Shown one piece after another: positions 1 through 10,710 of a stretch of DNA of 64,000 nt. Source of the DNA: Dryomyza anilis (taxonomy: Eukaryota > Arthropoda > Insecta > Diptera > Dryomyzidae); contig OX638134.1 of assembly GCA_951804985.1 (NCBI GenBank), forward strand, positions 2,976,001-3,040,000, read 5' to 3'. Under the pieces are notes generated by a model. The model ran no database searches, had not been told where the DNA came from, and worked only from the letters and a program-made list of their open reading frames with translations. Both the position numbers and the translations under genes were made by a program. The first letter of the stretch is position 1. Every line of letters begins with the position of its first letter.

Positions 1-1066
1 TTGCACCTTAACCTGAATCCGCATCCTGCCACCCCCCGCCAACTGCCACCCGTTTCGATGGGGCAGCATGTTGTAACTCAAGGTGTTTGCAACACTGTAT
101 TAATTCGCACTTGCCGCCTTCCAAATACCTACCATTTGCATACGTTTGCAATATTTTGCTATTGTTGCTGCTGCTGCTCGATCTGTTGTTGCTGATAATT
201 AATTATTTCTTTGCATTGTCGTCGAGTATTTTCTGCCGTTTTGTTTTTATTTATTTCTATTACTTTCTAAAGAACTATGCGCTCCAACGAATTCCGAGCT
301 AAACACACACAAAACAAGGATTAAGCAGCAACACTGCGCTACAGGTAGCAACAAAGAAGTTGCTCGGTAGGACACTTGGAAAATAAAAACAGGCATTGGG
401 GCGGTAGATATTCTATTTCTGCAACGTCACTGCGTAACCTTTTGCCTTTGTTTGCGGCCACTGAAGCTGGGTCTAAGCTGCTTAAAATTTATTTGCAACA
501 TTTGGTTCACCTATCTCCGCAGTCCCATCCCCATCGTCTAAATTTCCTCTGTTCTAAGTGTTCTTCAGCCATAAAACTGTGAGAATTGCAAGAAAATTAT
601 TTGTGAAATCCTTTTGAGGGGTTCTTACTTCCGGTCTTTTGTTCGGTTGTTGCTTACTTTGAAAAAGTTCTGCCAAACGTATTCAAAATGCTTAACAAAC
701 AATTAAATTGTCATTGTGCTCTTAGCAAATTCTAATACGCATTTTAGCAATAAAACTCCCTTCAGGACTATGTGGTGGAGGAAGTAGTGGGCGTGCTGAA
801 ATGCATAAAAGGATTTAAGTGTGTCTGACACTATCTGTGACGTATTTATAATGATGAAATACAATTGGCGATAATAACAATAAAACTGTTTAGAATCGTA
901 ATGAACAGGGCAAGTTTTTTTTTTGGCTTTTGCCAAAAAATGCCATTTTTGCCATTTTTCAATTATTTTGTAAATTGGCAATTTTGCCTAAAAATGCCTT
1001 TTTTACACTCTGGGAAACATTTTTAAATATTATTTTAGATTTTCTGGTTGTATTAAAAAAAAAAAT
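1..1066. other. Unique A+T-rich DNA, no gene seen
   Basis: I see no gene here. The open frames at the left edge are short, cysteine- and leucine-rich products of a TTG/CTG microsatellite (about 150-195). A short run of TTTTTGCCA-like direct repeats lies near 910-1000, just before the satellite array that follows. Confidence 0.6.
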
Positions 1067-2320
1067 ATTTTTAACTAAAAATGCAAATTTTCACTAAAAA
1101 TTAAATTTTTCACTAAAAATGCAAATTTTCACTAAAAATTAAATTTTTCACTAAAAATTCAATTTTTCACTAAAAATTAAATTTTTCACTAAAAATTAAA
1201 TTTTTCACTAAAAATTAAATTTTTCACTAAAATTCAAATTTTCACTAAAAATTCAATTTTTCACTAAAAATTCAAATTTTCACTAAAAATTCAAATTTTC
1301 ACTACTAAAATTTCAATTTTTCACTAAAAGTTCAATTTACTAAAAATTCAAATTTTCACTCACAATTAAATTCAATTTTTTTCACTAAAAATTCAATTTT
1401 TCACTAAAAATTCAATTTTTCACTATAAATTCAATTTTTCACTAAAAATTCAATTTTTCACTAAAAATTCAATTTTTCACTAAAAATTCAATTTTTCACT
1501 AAAAATTCAATTTTTCACTAAAAATTCAATTTTTCACTAAAAATTCAATTTTTCACTAAAAATTCAATTTTTCACTAAAAATTCAATTTTTCACTAAAAA
1601 TTCAATTTTTCACTAAAAATTCAATTTTTCACTAAAAATTCAAATTTTCACTAAAAATTCAATTTTTCACTAAAAATTCAATTTTTCACTAAAAATTCAA
1701 TTTTTCACTAAAAATTCAATTTTACACTAAAAATTCAATTTTTCACTAAAAATTCAATTTTTCACTAAAAATTCAATTTTTCACTAAAAATTCAATTTTT
1801 CACTACAAAAACAAGTTTTCACTAAAAATTAAAATTTTCAATAAAAATTAAATTTTTCACTAAAAATTGAATTTTTCACTAAAAATTGAATTTTTCACTA
1901 AAAATTGAATTTTTCACTAAAAATTCAATTTTTTACTATAAATTCAAATTTTCACTAAAAATTCAAATTTTCACTAAAAATTCAATTTTTCACTAAAAAT
2001 TCAAATTTTCACTAAAAATTCAAATTTTCACTAAAAATTCAATTTTTCACTAAAAATTCAATTTTTCACTAAAAATTCAATTTTTCACTAAAAATTCAAT
2101 TTTTCACTAAAAATTCAATTTTTCACTAAAAATTCAATTTTTCACTCAAAATTCAATTTTTCGCTCAAAATTCAATTTTCACTACAAATACAAATTTTCA
2201 CTCAAAATTAAATTTTTCACTATAAATTCAATTTTTCACTTTTCAGTAATTATGCAATTTTTACTCAAAATTTAATTTTGTAAAGAAAAAATAAATACAT
2301 TTTTCACTAAAACTTTATTT
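1067..2320 (+). repeat. 19-bp satellite (Sat19), array 1, plus orientation
   Basis: Tandem array of about 65 copies of the 19-bp unit CACTAAAAATTCAATTTTT. The unit is a 15-bp palindrome, AAAAATTNAATTTTT, plus the spacer CACT. The centre base is A near 1140-1220, G near 1860-1920 and C in most other units. The middle (1380-1800) is the most homogeneous and the edges are diverged, as expected if unequal exchange acts mainly inside an array. The same unit forms five more arrays at 45-60 kb. The boundaries are approximate. Confidence 0.95.
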
Positions 2321-3609
2321 TTTTAATAAAAAATCAGAATTTTTTGATTAATTAAATGAAATTAAATTTTCCAATTCGAAAATTATATAAAAACATTCAC
2401 AAAATATCTAAAACTAATCCAATTTTAGTACTAAAAAGCATTGAAATTTTGTTTTGCATTTAACTTTAATTTGAATTTGGCATCCCAACAAATCCACTCA
2501 CACAAATAACCACTTCCGTCGATATAAATAACTAATCAACATACGCTCTGTTAATAATTCAAGTACTTTTCGATGTGTGTTTGGGAGAGAGCAGCTGGAG
2601 CATATGGTCCGTTGGTCGGACATTTGGTCTCTACGGCAAGTGGCTTGGCCAACCAACAAACCGGAAGTAGTATTTCGGTATTTGCAACACACACACACGA
2701 GCATACATTCGACCTAGCCAAAGCCATCACCATCGCCACAACGAAATCCTTGAATCCACTCCGACCGACTACGACGACGAGGACTATAGCGCTTATTTAT
2801 TTTTAAAGTGCTTCCGTTTGAGGTGACAAATTTTTGGTATTTCATTCACAACGATTTTCCTACATTTTTCATGCTTCATTTTCATTCTTCATCCCACATT
2901 CTTTGGCTGCTGGTTTTTACTTTTTTTTTTTTTTTGGTTTGCTCTTTGCTCCCTCCCTCTTTGCTCTTTATTTTTTCTACATTTGGACAACGTTTCATCT
3001 GCATGTGAATTGAACAGATTTTCAGCTACTCTTGCTCTATGGTTACTTAGAGTGTTGTGCACGTGCTGCTTTTACATAAAATAAATTTTGCTATTCGAAG
3101 GTTACCTTGTTGCTTTGGCAATACTACTACTCCTCCTCCCATTGCTCCTGTTGCTCTTGCTGTCTCTGCGGCTTGTGTGGCTTTAGTGTGGCGGCACTGC
3201 GCCGTCAGCCTCTAACTAGAAATTGTTGAAGCGCATACAGCAGCCACACAAAGTGCTTAAAAATCCTTTTTTTTTGTTTGTTTGCTCTGCAGTAGCTACC
3301 GCCAGGACACTGTCTCACATTGAGGATGCTTTTATGATTTATGATTTCCGGCCACACACAAAAACACACAACGAAATCCCGAAAGAAGCAACACGTTTGC
3401 ATGTGGCAGCCGAAAGATTTTTCAAGTGACAGAAAAATTTGAAAAAATACAAAGTCTTAAAATTTGGCGTCATTTTGTGGTTGCTTTTAGGCGTTAATCT
3501 ATAGTTTTTGTAGCTGTCAACATTACTTAGTTGGCTGTTCAATGGTCTCTAAAAATTCTGACACTGTTTACTTTTTAATGCTGTATTTTTATTGCAAAAA
3601 TGTGAAGTC
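2321..3609. other. Unique DNA, no gene seen
   Basis: No supportable gene. Overlapping short frames on both strands around 2500-2800 share no recognisable domain. CA-rich (2689-2699) and poly-T tracts are present. Confidence 0.55.
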
Positions 3610-4620
3610 TGATGACTTCAATTTCTGTCATAATTTCTATCAATAATGTGAATTATATATTTAGTCATAATTTTTTTGGTTATAATTTCAGTTATAATTT
3701 TGGTCATAATTACGGTCATAATTACTGAAATAATTTCTGCCAAAAATACTCTCATCATTTCGTTAATTATTTCAGTCTTAAATTCATAATTTCATTCTTA
3801 ATTTCTGTGACAATTTGCATCATAATTTGAATAATTTGTTCAGTCATAATTTCAGTCGTAATTCAATCATAATGTCTTAATTTCTGTCATAATTTGAATA
3901 ATAATTTCGTTAATAATTTCAATGGTCGTTTGCGTCATAATTTGAATCATTATTTTGAGTCATAATTTTCGCTATAACGTCTGTCATAACTTCAGTCGTA
4001 ATTTAGATCATACTGTCAGTCTTAATTTCTGTCAAAATTTTTTTTAATTATTTTAGTCTGTATTAGTTCCATGCATTGTCATAACATTCATTGCACCATA
4101 ATTTGAATTATTTTTTCAGTCATAATTTCAGCCGTAATTTCAATCACAATGTCTTAATTTCTCTGCTAATTTGAATCATAATTTCATTCATAAATTGCAT
4201 GATAATTTGAATCATTTTTTCAGTCATAATTTCAGTCATAATTTCAATCATAATGTCTTAATTTCTGTGCTAATTTAAATCATAATTTCATTCCTAATTT
4301 CAGTGGCCTTTTGCGTCATAAATTGAATCATTTTTTTAGTCCTAATTTCAGATGCAATGTCAGTCATAATATGAGTCGTACTTGAAGTCATAATTTCAGT
4401 ATTAATATCTGTCACAACTTGAATCATTACTTCAATCAGTATTGTTAGCTTGCATTGTCAGTCTTCAATTCATTATTTACTTTAGAGATTACTTTAGTTT
4501 AATATTTATCTTTACTACTAATTTGCAACACATTTTACTCTTTTATGGATTCATTATAATACATATAATTTCTATCATCATTTAAACATAATGTCTGCCA
4601 TCTTTTTCATCAATAAGCAT
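3610..4620. repeat. Degenerate 12-bp repeat region (CAGTCATAATTT)
   Basis: About 1 kb built from a drifting 12-bp unit near CAGTCATAATTT, with variants such as AATCATAATGTC and TTAATTTCTGTC. A higher-order pattern is visible: the marker AATGTCTTAATTTCT recurs at about 3871, 4148 and 4252, the last two 104 bp apart with matching flanks. It is an old, diverged satellite, unlike the homogeneous 19-bp arrays. Confidence 0.8.
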
Positions 4621-6045
4621 AATTCGTGTCATCATCATTAAATATCAACGTTTTATTCATTACTATGAATAGCAGTCTTTTTAGGGTCTGGACCAAACCA
4701 CCACCTTCTACCTGGCCCCAATTCAATGGCAAAATCGCATTTTATTCTAAAGTTGGTGCTGAAATTTATGCTGCTGATATCGGCGCTGTTGTGTCACGTG
4801 TCCTCGTTGACGTCATGTTCATCGATATGGCTGCCATGTGCGGCACTCGAGCGTGCAAATCAATGATATCCACGTTTTGCCAACGTTACGTTGATTTGCA
4901 CAAAATAATTGGGTGTCAAGCGAGATTTTATTGCAATCGCAATATATATTTTTTTTTTAGTTTTTGCTTCTTTTTTTTTTTGTTAATTTGTCTGTCATTG
5001 TTGCCAGGACAACGAGGGAGCAATTTTCAGCGATAGCTCACAGTTCATCTATGATTGTACATGATGTTCGTAATGATAATTATGATAATTAAGATGATGA
5101 TAGTACACAGAAGTAAAACAACTGTTAAAATTTAAACGAAACTCAGAAGTATACGGAATATTTCAAGAAACAATGACACTTGATTGTCAGAAAAAATTAA
5201 ACAAGAGCTTCTTCATGGGTTTTCAAAAAAAAAAAAAATTAATAAGAACAATTATACTTGATACTCAAAAGTTTATTTTTCGAGTATAAAAAAAATGAAG
5301 AAAAAAGTGTTACGAACCAAAAACAGTTTTGCGTGTACCTTTTGTTTTTGAAATTGCCGTTTTCAAATCAAATTTGCTTTTTTGATTACTAAAGCTCGAA
5401 TTTAAAAAATCAAAACAACTTAATAAAAAAAAAACAGATCAATTATTCTTGACAGGCTTATGATAATTTCTTGTGTATACAAAATGTTAATAAGAACAAT
5501 TTTTTTGATATGCAGAAGTTAATTTCTTGAGTATACAAAAAGTCACTAAGAATAATTATTCTTGATACTCAGAAGATAATTTCTTGGAATTAAGCTAATG
5601 TTAAAACATGTATGTGTTTCTCTTGTTTTAAACAGTTAATAAATATTTTTTTTTAATCAAGTTTTCCTTTTTTGAGAGCCAAGGATAAAATGTCTATGAA
5701 TCCTGCATATGTGATGCTTTTTACTGCTGGATGCATAGCAATGATATTCCTTTTTTCATTTCTCAATATTAAAAAGATGATTTCTAGAATTTGATTGGCT
5801 CTTTTGCAGTTAGTTAAATGATGGTATTTTGCATTAGAGACGAATCCGTAATTAATTTTTGAGGTTTATTTTCCACTGTTAAACATAATAATGATTTTCT
5901 TGCTGCTGTTAAGAAATAATTGGAATTTCAATTTTTTTAATATTTAAAGTACAAAGCGCAAATGTTTTAAATGAAATATTTTCAAAATTTCTAAATATCC
6001 TTAGTATCCTCGCTCACGCCAACGCCTATGCAAATATCCTGCTGT
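4621..6045. other. Unique DNA with a small 57-bp repeat
   Basis: The open frame at 4626-5036 (136 codons) starts inside the preceding degenerate repeat and ends in a poly-T-encoded phenylalanine run. I do not accept it as a gene. Around 5440-5600 three copies of a 56-57 bp unit are seen, with TTGACA/TTGATA markers at 5449, 5505 and 5562. A more diverged copy lies near 5250. Confidence 0.6.
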
Positions 6046-6260
6046 TTTTGAGCCAGTCATGCGTTATGGCAGCCAATCAATCACTAACGTGCCGCGCATA
6101 CAAACAAATCACAATTAAGGCAACATCGATGCGCATTTCCGTTTAATTCAAATCAATTTAATTAAACAGCCCTGCCATCAAATATGCGTTACGCGCATAA
6201 TTTATATCAAGGAACGCAAAACGGCATAGGCATTTTTAACGAAATTACAATAAAATGCTG
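6046..6260. promoter_or_regulatory. Enhancer-like non-coding patch (candidate)
   Basis: A GC-richer, non-repetitive segment in A+T-rich surroundings. It contains several homeodomain-type TAAT/ATTA cores, including the palindrome TTTAATTAAA (6157-6166), and many ATCAAT and GCGCAT words. This texture is typical of fly cis-regulatory DNA. No alignment was possible, so the call rests on composition and motif density only. The same palindrome occurs in a similar patch at 54156-54165. Confidence 0.25.
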
Positions 6261-7892
6261 CTTAATCACCCAAGAAACACCTTGGGTGCGATCGAGAAAA
6301 ATAAAGAACACCCACTATAAGGCTGTACTACATACTACCATTTGATACCAGGCTCTACCATCAGCTACCATGCTCTACCATCATCTACCATACACTACCC
6401 TCATTTTCAAATACTCTCTAATATTTTACCATTTTCTAATACCCACTAGCACCCACTGCCACCCATCGTCCTTCACTTTAACATGTGTTTGCGTGTGTTG
6501 GCATTTGTATCCTGGCGTATCCTTGGCAACGTTTGTGTCTAAAATTATACAGAACTTTAGCAATCAAAAAAAAAAAAAAAAAGAATGCAAAAAATACAAT
6601 AAAATCACCATAGCAACGCAGCCAGCGAGTTGCGCGCATAGTTACTTCATATCCTACCACATCCTGTGCTTTGAGGCCAACTAATGATAAATTACTTTAA
6701 TTAATGCCACAATATTGTCGAGCGCAACGCAAGCCAACAGTTAGAGCAGCCAAAAAAAGTTGAAAAAAATTCGTACAAAATTCGAAAAGAACTCAAAACA
6801 CGCAGCAATTGTTGCTGCTGTATGTTGGTTGCTGATTTATTTGCTGGCCCTTTTTTTGTAGTCTTTCTGACTAATACCAGCACGAGGTCAAATGTTGGCT
6901 TTTACTACTGGTTGCTGGATGCGTGCCATATTTGACTGCGAAGCAACAATTTGTTGCTGCTGTTTCATGCTGCTGCTGCTGCTGCGTTGGCTTTTTCAAT
7001 AAGCTCTACGCCGCTTCATAAATAAGTCGAAGAGGCCTTCTTTATAAAATGCACTAAAGTGCTGCGGACATTGAAGACTTGACTGAAATACACTGCAAGG
7101 AATTATTTGCAAGAAATCATTATATTTACTTTCTTTTACTTTTATTAAAATCGATGTATTTTGAAGCATTTTATGTAGCATTTTTTCAAACAATTAGACA
7201 GCTTTTGAATACCTTAAATATTGAATTTAAAAAAAAAATTGAATTTATAATATATAGTAATTTTTTTCTACATATCATGAACTTTTCGCCACTATTAACA
7301 TCCGTCTTCTCACAGTGTTCGCATCATCAGTGCGTCGACAACCCTGACGTATTTGGTTACATTTATTCGACGTTGGTATTTATGACCCATTCCCCAAACA
7401 TATCAACGTCTAAACGCCTAAATTCAATATAACATAAACACACACAAACAGACCGACAAACAGACAAACAAAGTCATGTACATAAATTAATTTGCGTGTA
7501 TCAACAATTTAATCTCGAGGGTTGTATAGGAAAAATCGTCGAAACAAATGTAACTTCTTCTCCGTCTAAGTAACGTAATTCCTTTGGCCACGTGATGCGC
7601 TTCATTAAGTCACGCAGAATTTGCGGCACAGCAATTTATGCTATGTCTTCTCTATTTAGGTTTTATTTTTGTGCCTCATTTGGCAAACGTTTTTTTTATT
7701 TTAAGCAATTCATTGCTACTGGAATTTCATAAATAATCATTTTTATAAAGGGGCGAATGTGTAATTTTTGACATTTGCCTTTTTTTTACATATTTTTAAG
7801 ATAGTTTTTCCTCAAGTATACTGTGCCAAAATCGTGCGTGGTTTTGTTGTATATTTCTAGCCACAAAATATGGAACCAAAACGAGAAATTTG
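6261..7892. other. Unique DNA with microsatellites
   Basis: No gene recognised. CTACCAT-type short repeats occupy about 6335-6400, a poly-A run lies at 6566-6582, and GCT repeats (opa type) lie at about 6950-6985. The 117-codon frame at 7079-7432 is mostly hydrophobic A+T-encoded residues with no domain. Confidence 0.5.
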
Positions 7893-8176
7893 AAAAGGGC
7901 GAATCTTTTCGTTTTTTTTGCCATAACTTTTTCCCCATGCAAGATAAAATAGGGTTATATAGGCATTTATTGCTTGTTTTTAATGCACCTATCGATTGGA
8001 ATCATTATTATGCTAAACATTTTTCTTTCTAATAACAAAAATTTGAAAGAATTATTTTTCAATTATGATGCCAATCGATAGAATCGATAAAAATAAACAA
8101 TTAAATGCTTTACACCACTATTTTATTTTTTACCAATAAAAAGTTATGGCAAAAAAACGAAAAGATTCGCCCTTTT
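7893..8176. mobile_element. Hairpin MITE-like element with about 40-bp TIRs
   Basis: The left end reads AAAAGGGCGAATCTTTTCG and continues through GCCATAACTTTTT. The right end is its reverse complement over about 40 bp with a single T length difference. Inside, a second inverted pair (CTATCGATTGGAATCAT at about 7990 and its near-complement at about 8065) makes most of the element able to fold back. There is no coding capacity, and no target duplication could be defined. The superfamily is unknown. Confidence 0.7.
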
Positions 8177-8403
8177 GGTATGACAAGATTTTTTAAACTT
8201 TCAAATTCTGCTATTTGCAAGCGATAACTTCTTATTGGTACAAGATAAAATAGTTATGTAAAGGCATTTATTGTTTTAATGCACCTATCGATTGGCATCA
8301 TTATTTTAAAATATAATAATGCCCATCGATAGGGGCTTTAAAAGCAAACAACATATGTACATATGAAAAGTTATGGAAAAAGATCAAAATATTTGCGTTT
8401 TGG
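8177..8403. mobile_element. Diverged tandem copy of the 7.9-kb hairpin element
   Basis: Shares with the preceding element the block from AAGATAAAATAG through CACCTATCGATTGG, and a right-hand AAAAGTTATGG segment. Its own centre (8285-8335) is a hairpin of CCTATCGATTGGCAT against ATGCCCATCGATAGG. The outer TIRs are eroded, so it is probably an older copy lying side by side with the intact one. Confidence 0.5.
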
Positions 8404-8595
8404 TCAGGATATAGCCACGCAAAATCCGTATTTATAATTCAGTACGTTATCCAAATCAAAATACATTTTATACAAGTTATGCTAATTAATTAAACCAAAA
8501 TAACAAAAAAAAATAAAAAAAGAAATACGAATTTTTAAAGCAATTCGAACTTTATTATTTGATTTCCCAACATTTTTAAAATGCATATTCTCCGC

Positions 8596-8915
8596 GTAGC
8601 CGCGGTAGCTCAGTGGTTAGTGCGTTGGACTGCGTGCCGAAAGGTCCCCGGTTCAAGCCTGGACTGGGGCTAACAACATCTTTTCATAGAAACATTTTTC
8701 TATACCGCGCTACCTCTCGTCAGTAAATGGCAAACCTATGAGAGTAAAACCATTGCCTATGAAAAAGCTCTCACCCGCCGTTCGGATTCGGCAATAAACT
8801 GTAGGTCCCACCACTTCGAGTACAAATATAACACGCACAGCTCAAAATGGTGAGAGAGCTCGGCCGAAGTTCTACACAGGACTGTAGCGCCAAACTATTA
8901 TATATTATTATTATA
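8596..8915 (+). mobile_element. tRNA-derived SINE, copy 1 (near full length)
   Basis: About 320 bp. The head has RNA polymerase III promoter boxes: box A TAGCTCAGTGG (about 8606) and box B GGTTCAAGCCT (8650-8660, one mismatch from consensus). A conserved tRNA-unrelated body follows (AACATCTTTTCATAGAAAC, then CTCTCACCCGCCGTTC, then GAGAGAGCTCGGCC), and a TAT/ATT-rich 3' tail. The stretch GACTGC plus AGGTCCCCGGTTCAA resembles tRNA-Cys, which I infer to be the source. Four relatives lie at 12.5, 12.8, 20.7 and 33.1 kb. Confidence 0.9.
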
Positions 8916-9008
8916 TTCTCCCATTTGGCATGTCAGTGACTATACATATTATAAAACATTTAAAGGGTGTGTGCGAGTTTTTATAAGAGCGCTACAAAAG
9001 TTTTTTCC

Positions 9009-9310
9009 AAGGGTTTTTCAACAGGGACGCTACAAAAGTAGAGCGACAGGGAGAGCAAACGACGCCATATTTCTTGCCGCTCTTTTGACATTTCTCTTCA
9101 GTAAGGTTTGCCATTTCATGATGAAAAGACATACGAGCCAACAACGAGTCGAAATTATTAAAATTTACTACTGAAATTCAAATTCGTATATCTTTCCATC
9201 ATGAAATGGCAAACTTTACTGAAGAGAAATGTCAAAAGAGCGGCCAGAAATATGGCGTCGTTTGCTGTCCCTATCGCTCTATTTTTGTAGCGTCCCTGTT
9301 GAAAAACCCT
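9009..9310 (+). mobile_element. Long-TIR DNA transposon remnant
   Basis: Two arms of about 113 bp (about 9010-9122 and 9198-9310) are inverted copies with only about five differences. The outer end is AGGGTTTTTCAACAGGGACG. The 75-bp loop contains the start of a transposase-like frame (9118-9174). The arrangement is that of a non-autonomous deletion derivative of a DNA transposon whose TIR runs up to the transposase start codon. No clear target duplication is visible. Confidence 0.7.
9118..9174 (+). pseudogene. Transposase N-terminal fragment
   Basis: Eighteen codons, MMKRHTSQQRVEIIKIYY, then a stop. The pattern QQRVEIIKIYY resembles the first helix of the helix-turn-helix segment that begins many mariner/Tc1-like insect transposases and DUF4817 proteins (family knowledge, from memory). 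The start ATG pair lies at the inner edge of the left TIR. The catalytic part is missing altogether. The same frame opens further upstream (8971), but that part is only TIR sequence read through. Confidence 0.45.
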
Positions 9311-9593
9311 GTACATGGCTATTCTCATGTTTTTCTACCTATTTTAATCTTTAACTTTTTACGGATTTGAGTTTTCGATCATATTGCTTGTATTCCATCA
9401 TGAAATGGCAGACCTTACTGAAGAGAAATGTCAAAAGAGCGGCAAGAAATATGGCATCGTTTGCTGTCCCTATCGCTCTACTTTTGTATCGTCCCTGTTG
9501 AAAAACCCTTTATATGGCAATTCTCATGGTTTTCTACCTATTTTGATCTTTAACCTTTTACGGATTTGAGTTTTCAATTATATTGCTTTTGTA
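9196..9593. repeat. 199-bp tandem duplication of a TIR end plus flank
   Basis: The block starting CCATCATGAAATGGC at 9196 recurs at 9395 and carries the right TIR and about 85 bp beyond it in both copies (CTATTCTCATG or CAATTCTCATG, then TTTTACGGATTTGAGTTTTC). The window therefore holds three copies of this TIR, one inverted relative to the other two. The duplication includes flanking DNA, so it probably arose after insertion. Confidence 0.8.
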
Positions 9594-9925
9594 TTTCATT
9601 GAGAATACTTCAGCTAATATTTTTAAATAAACCACATGAAATTCCGATTGATCTGACCAAATTTGTGACCAGTCAAACGTAAAAAATGTTAATTTTAAAG
9701 TGTACCTATTATTTATTGCATAACATCTATGATTGGCATAATTCAATAAAAATATATATCTTATATAAAACTTGATTTATAATTCAATGCTTCCTTTACT
9801 TTCTTCTTGCAAATCACTATTATATTTATAATTTACCGAGACAAAATGTATGGCAGTTAAGATTTTAAGCAGACAATGTATTAAAATCTGCATATTTTCT
9901 TATCGTTCCCAATTTATCTTTAACT
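9594..9925. other. Unique A+T-rich DNA, nothing recognised
   Basis: No coding, RNA or repeat signal that I can support. Confidence 0.5.
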
Positions 9926-10710
9926 GGCCGTAATTCCTAAGCGAATTTCCTAACGTCTTAGAGGGTGCCAAGTATGCACATTTGATGACCAAATTCTATA
10001 CTACGAATTTCACATCAGGTTTTGAATTCAGAATGTCTTAACATTTTTTTGAAATGACGCAGTTCCTAAAAGGAAGATTGAAAATAATGTCCTAGAGCGT
10101 TGAAAGTCGGTGTATTTTATAATATTTGACGGCGGAATTATTTACTAAAAAATTTCACATAATTCGATCTGTCGGTTCTGGTGTAATCCGGTTTTGAATT
10201 CAGAATTTCTAAAAATGTTTTTAAATGGCCGCAGTTCTAAAATGGAAAATCGAAGTGAAGGTCCTAAAGGGAAGAAAGAAGTCGCATTTTATAGTCAAAA
10301 ATGTAAAAATTATTCTTTGCAAAATTTCATATAATTCGATCAGGTATTTCTGGAGAAAACAGGTTTTGAATTCATTATTTCTATAAATTGCTATGCCATA
10401 GTTTATAAACGGTAGGTTGAAGCGGGGGGTCATTGAGGATTGAAAAATAAGCGCATCTTTGATGACCGAATTATATACTTCAAATTTCATATAATTCGAT
10501 CGGTCGATTCTGGGGTAATCAGGATTTGAATTAAGAAAATCTATAAATTCCTTTAAATGACCGTAGTTCATAAACAAAAGATTGAAGAGATAATCCTAGA
10601 GGGGGTTGAAGGTAGGCGTCTTTTAGAGTCATTGTTGGCCGAATTATTCACTACAAATTTTGTATAATTCGATAGTGCTATTCTGGAGTAATCAGGTGTT
10701 TTGAAGTTAC
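9926..10710. repeat. Degenerate ~171-bp tandem repeat, about 4.5 copies
   Basis: The marker TTTGAATTCA, preceded by CAGG/CCGG, recurs at 10021, 10193, 10364, 10524 (variant) and about 10699, with spacings of 172, 171, 160 and 175 bp. Each unit also carries a TTTCATATAATTCGATC-type block and a GTCCTAGAG/GTCCTAAAG block. The copies are clearly diverged. The period is close to a nucleosomal repeat, as in many long-unit satellites. Confidence 0.75.

Noticed and set aside
1380..1800. A CRISPR array (regular 19-bp repeats)
   Set aside because: There are no unique spacers, the unit is a continuous tandem satellite, and the DNA is eukaryotic.
4626..5036. A 136-codon open frame as a small gene
   Set aside because: It starts in a degenerate repeat, ends in a poly-T phenylalanine run, and has no domain or coding-like codon use.
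8596..8670. A tRNA gene by its A and B boxes
   Set aside because: The acceptor stem does not pair, the head continues into a conserved non-tRNA body with an ATT tail, and four relatives share that body. It is a SINE head.
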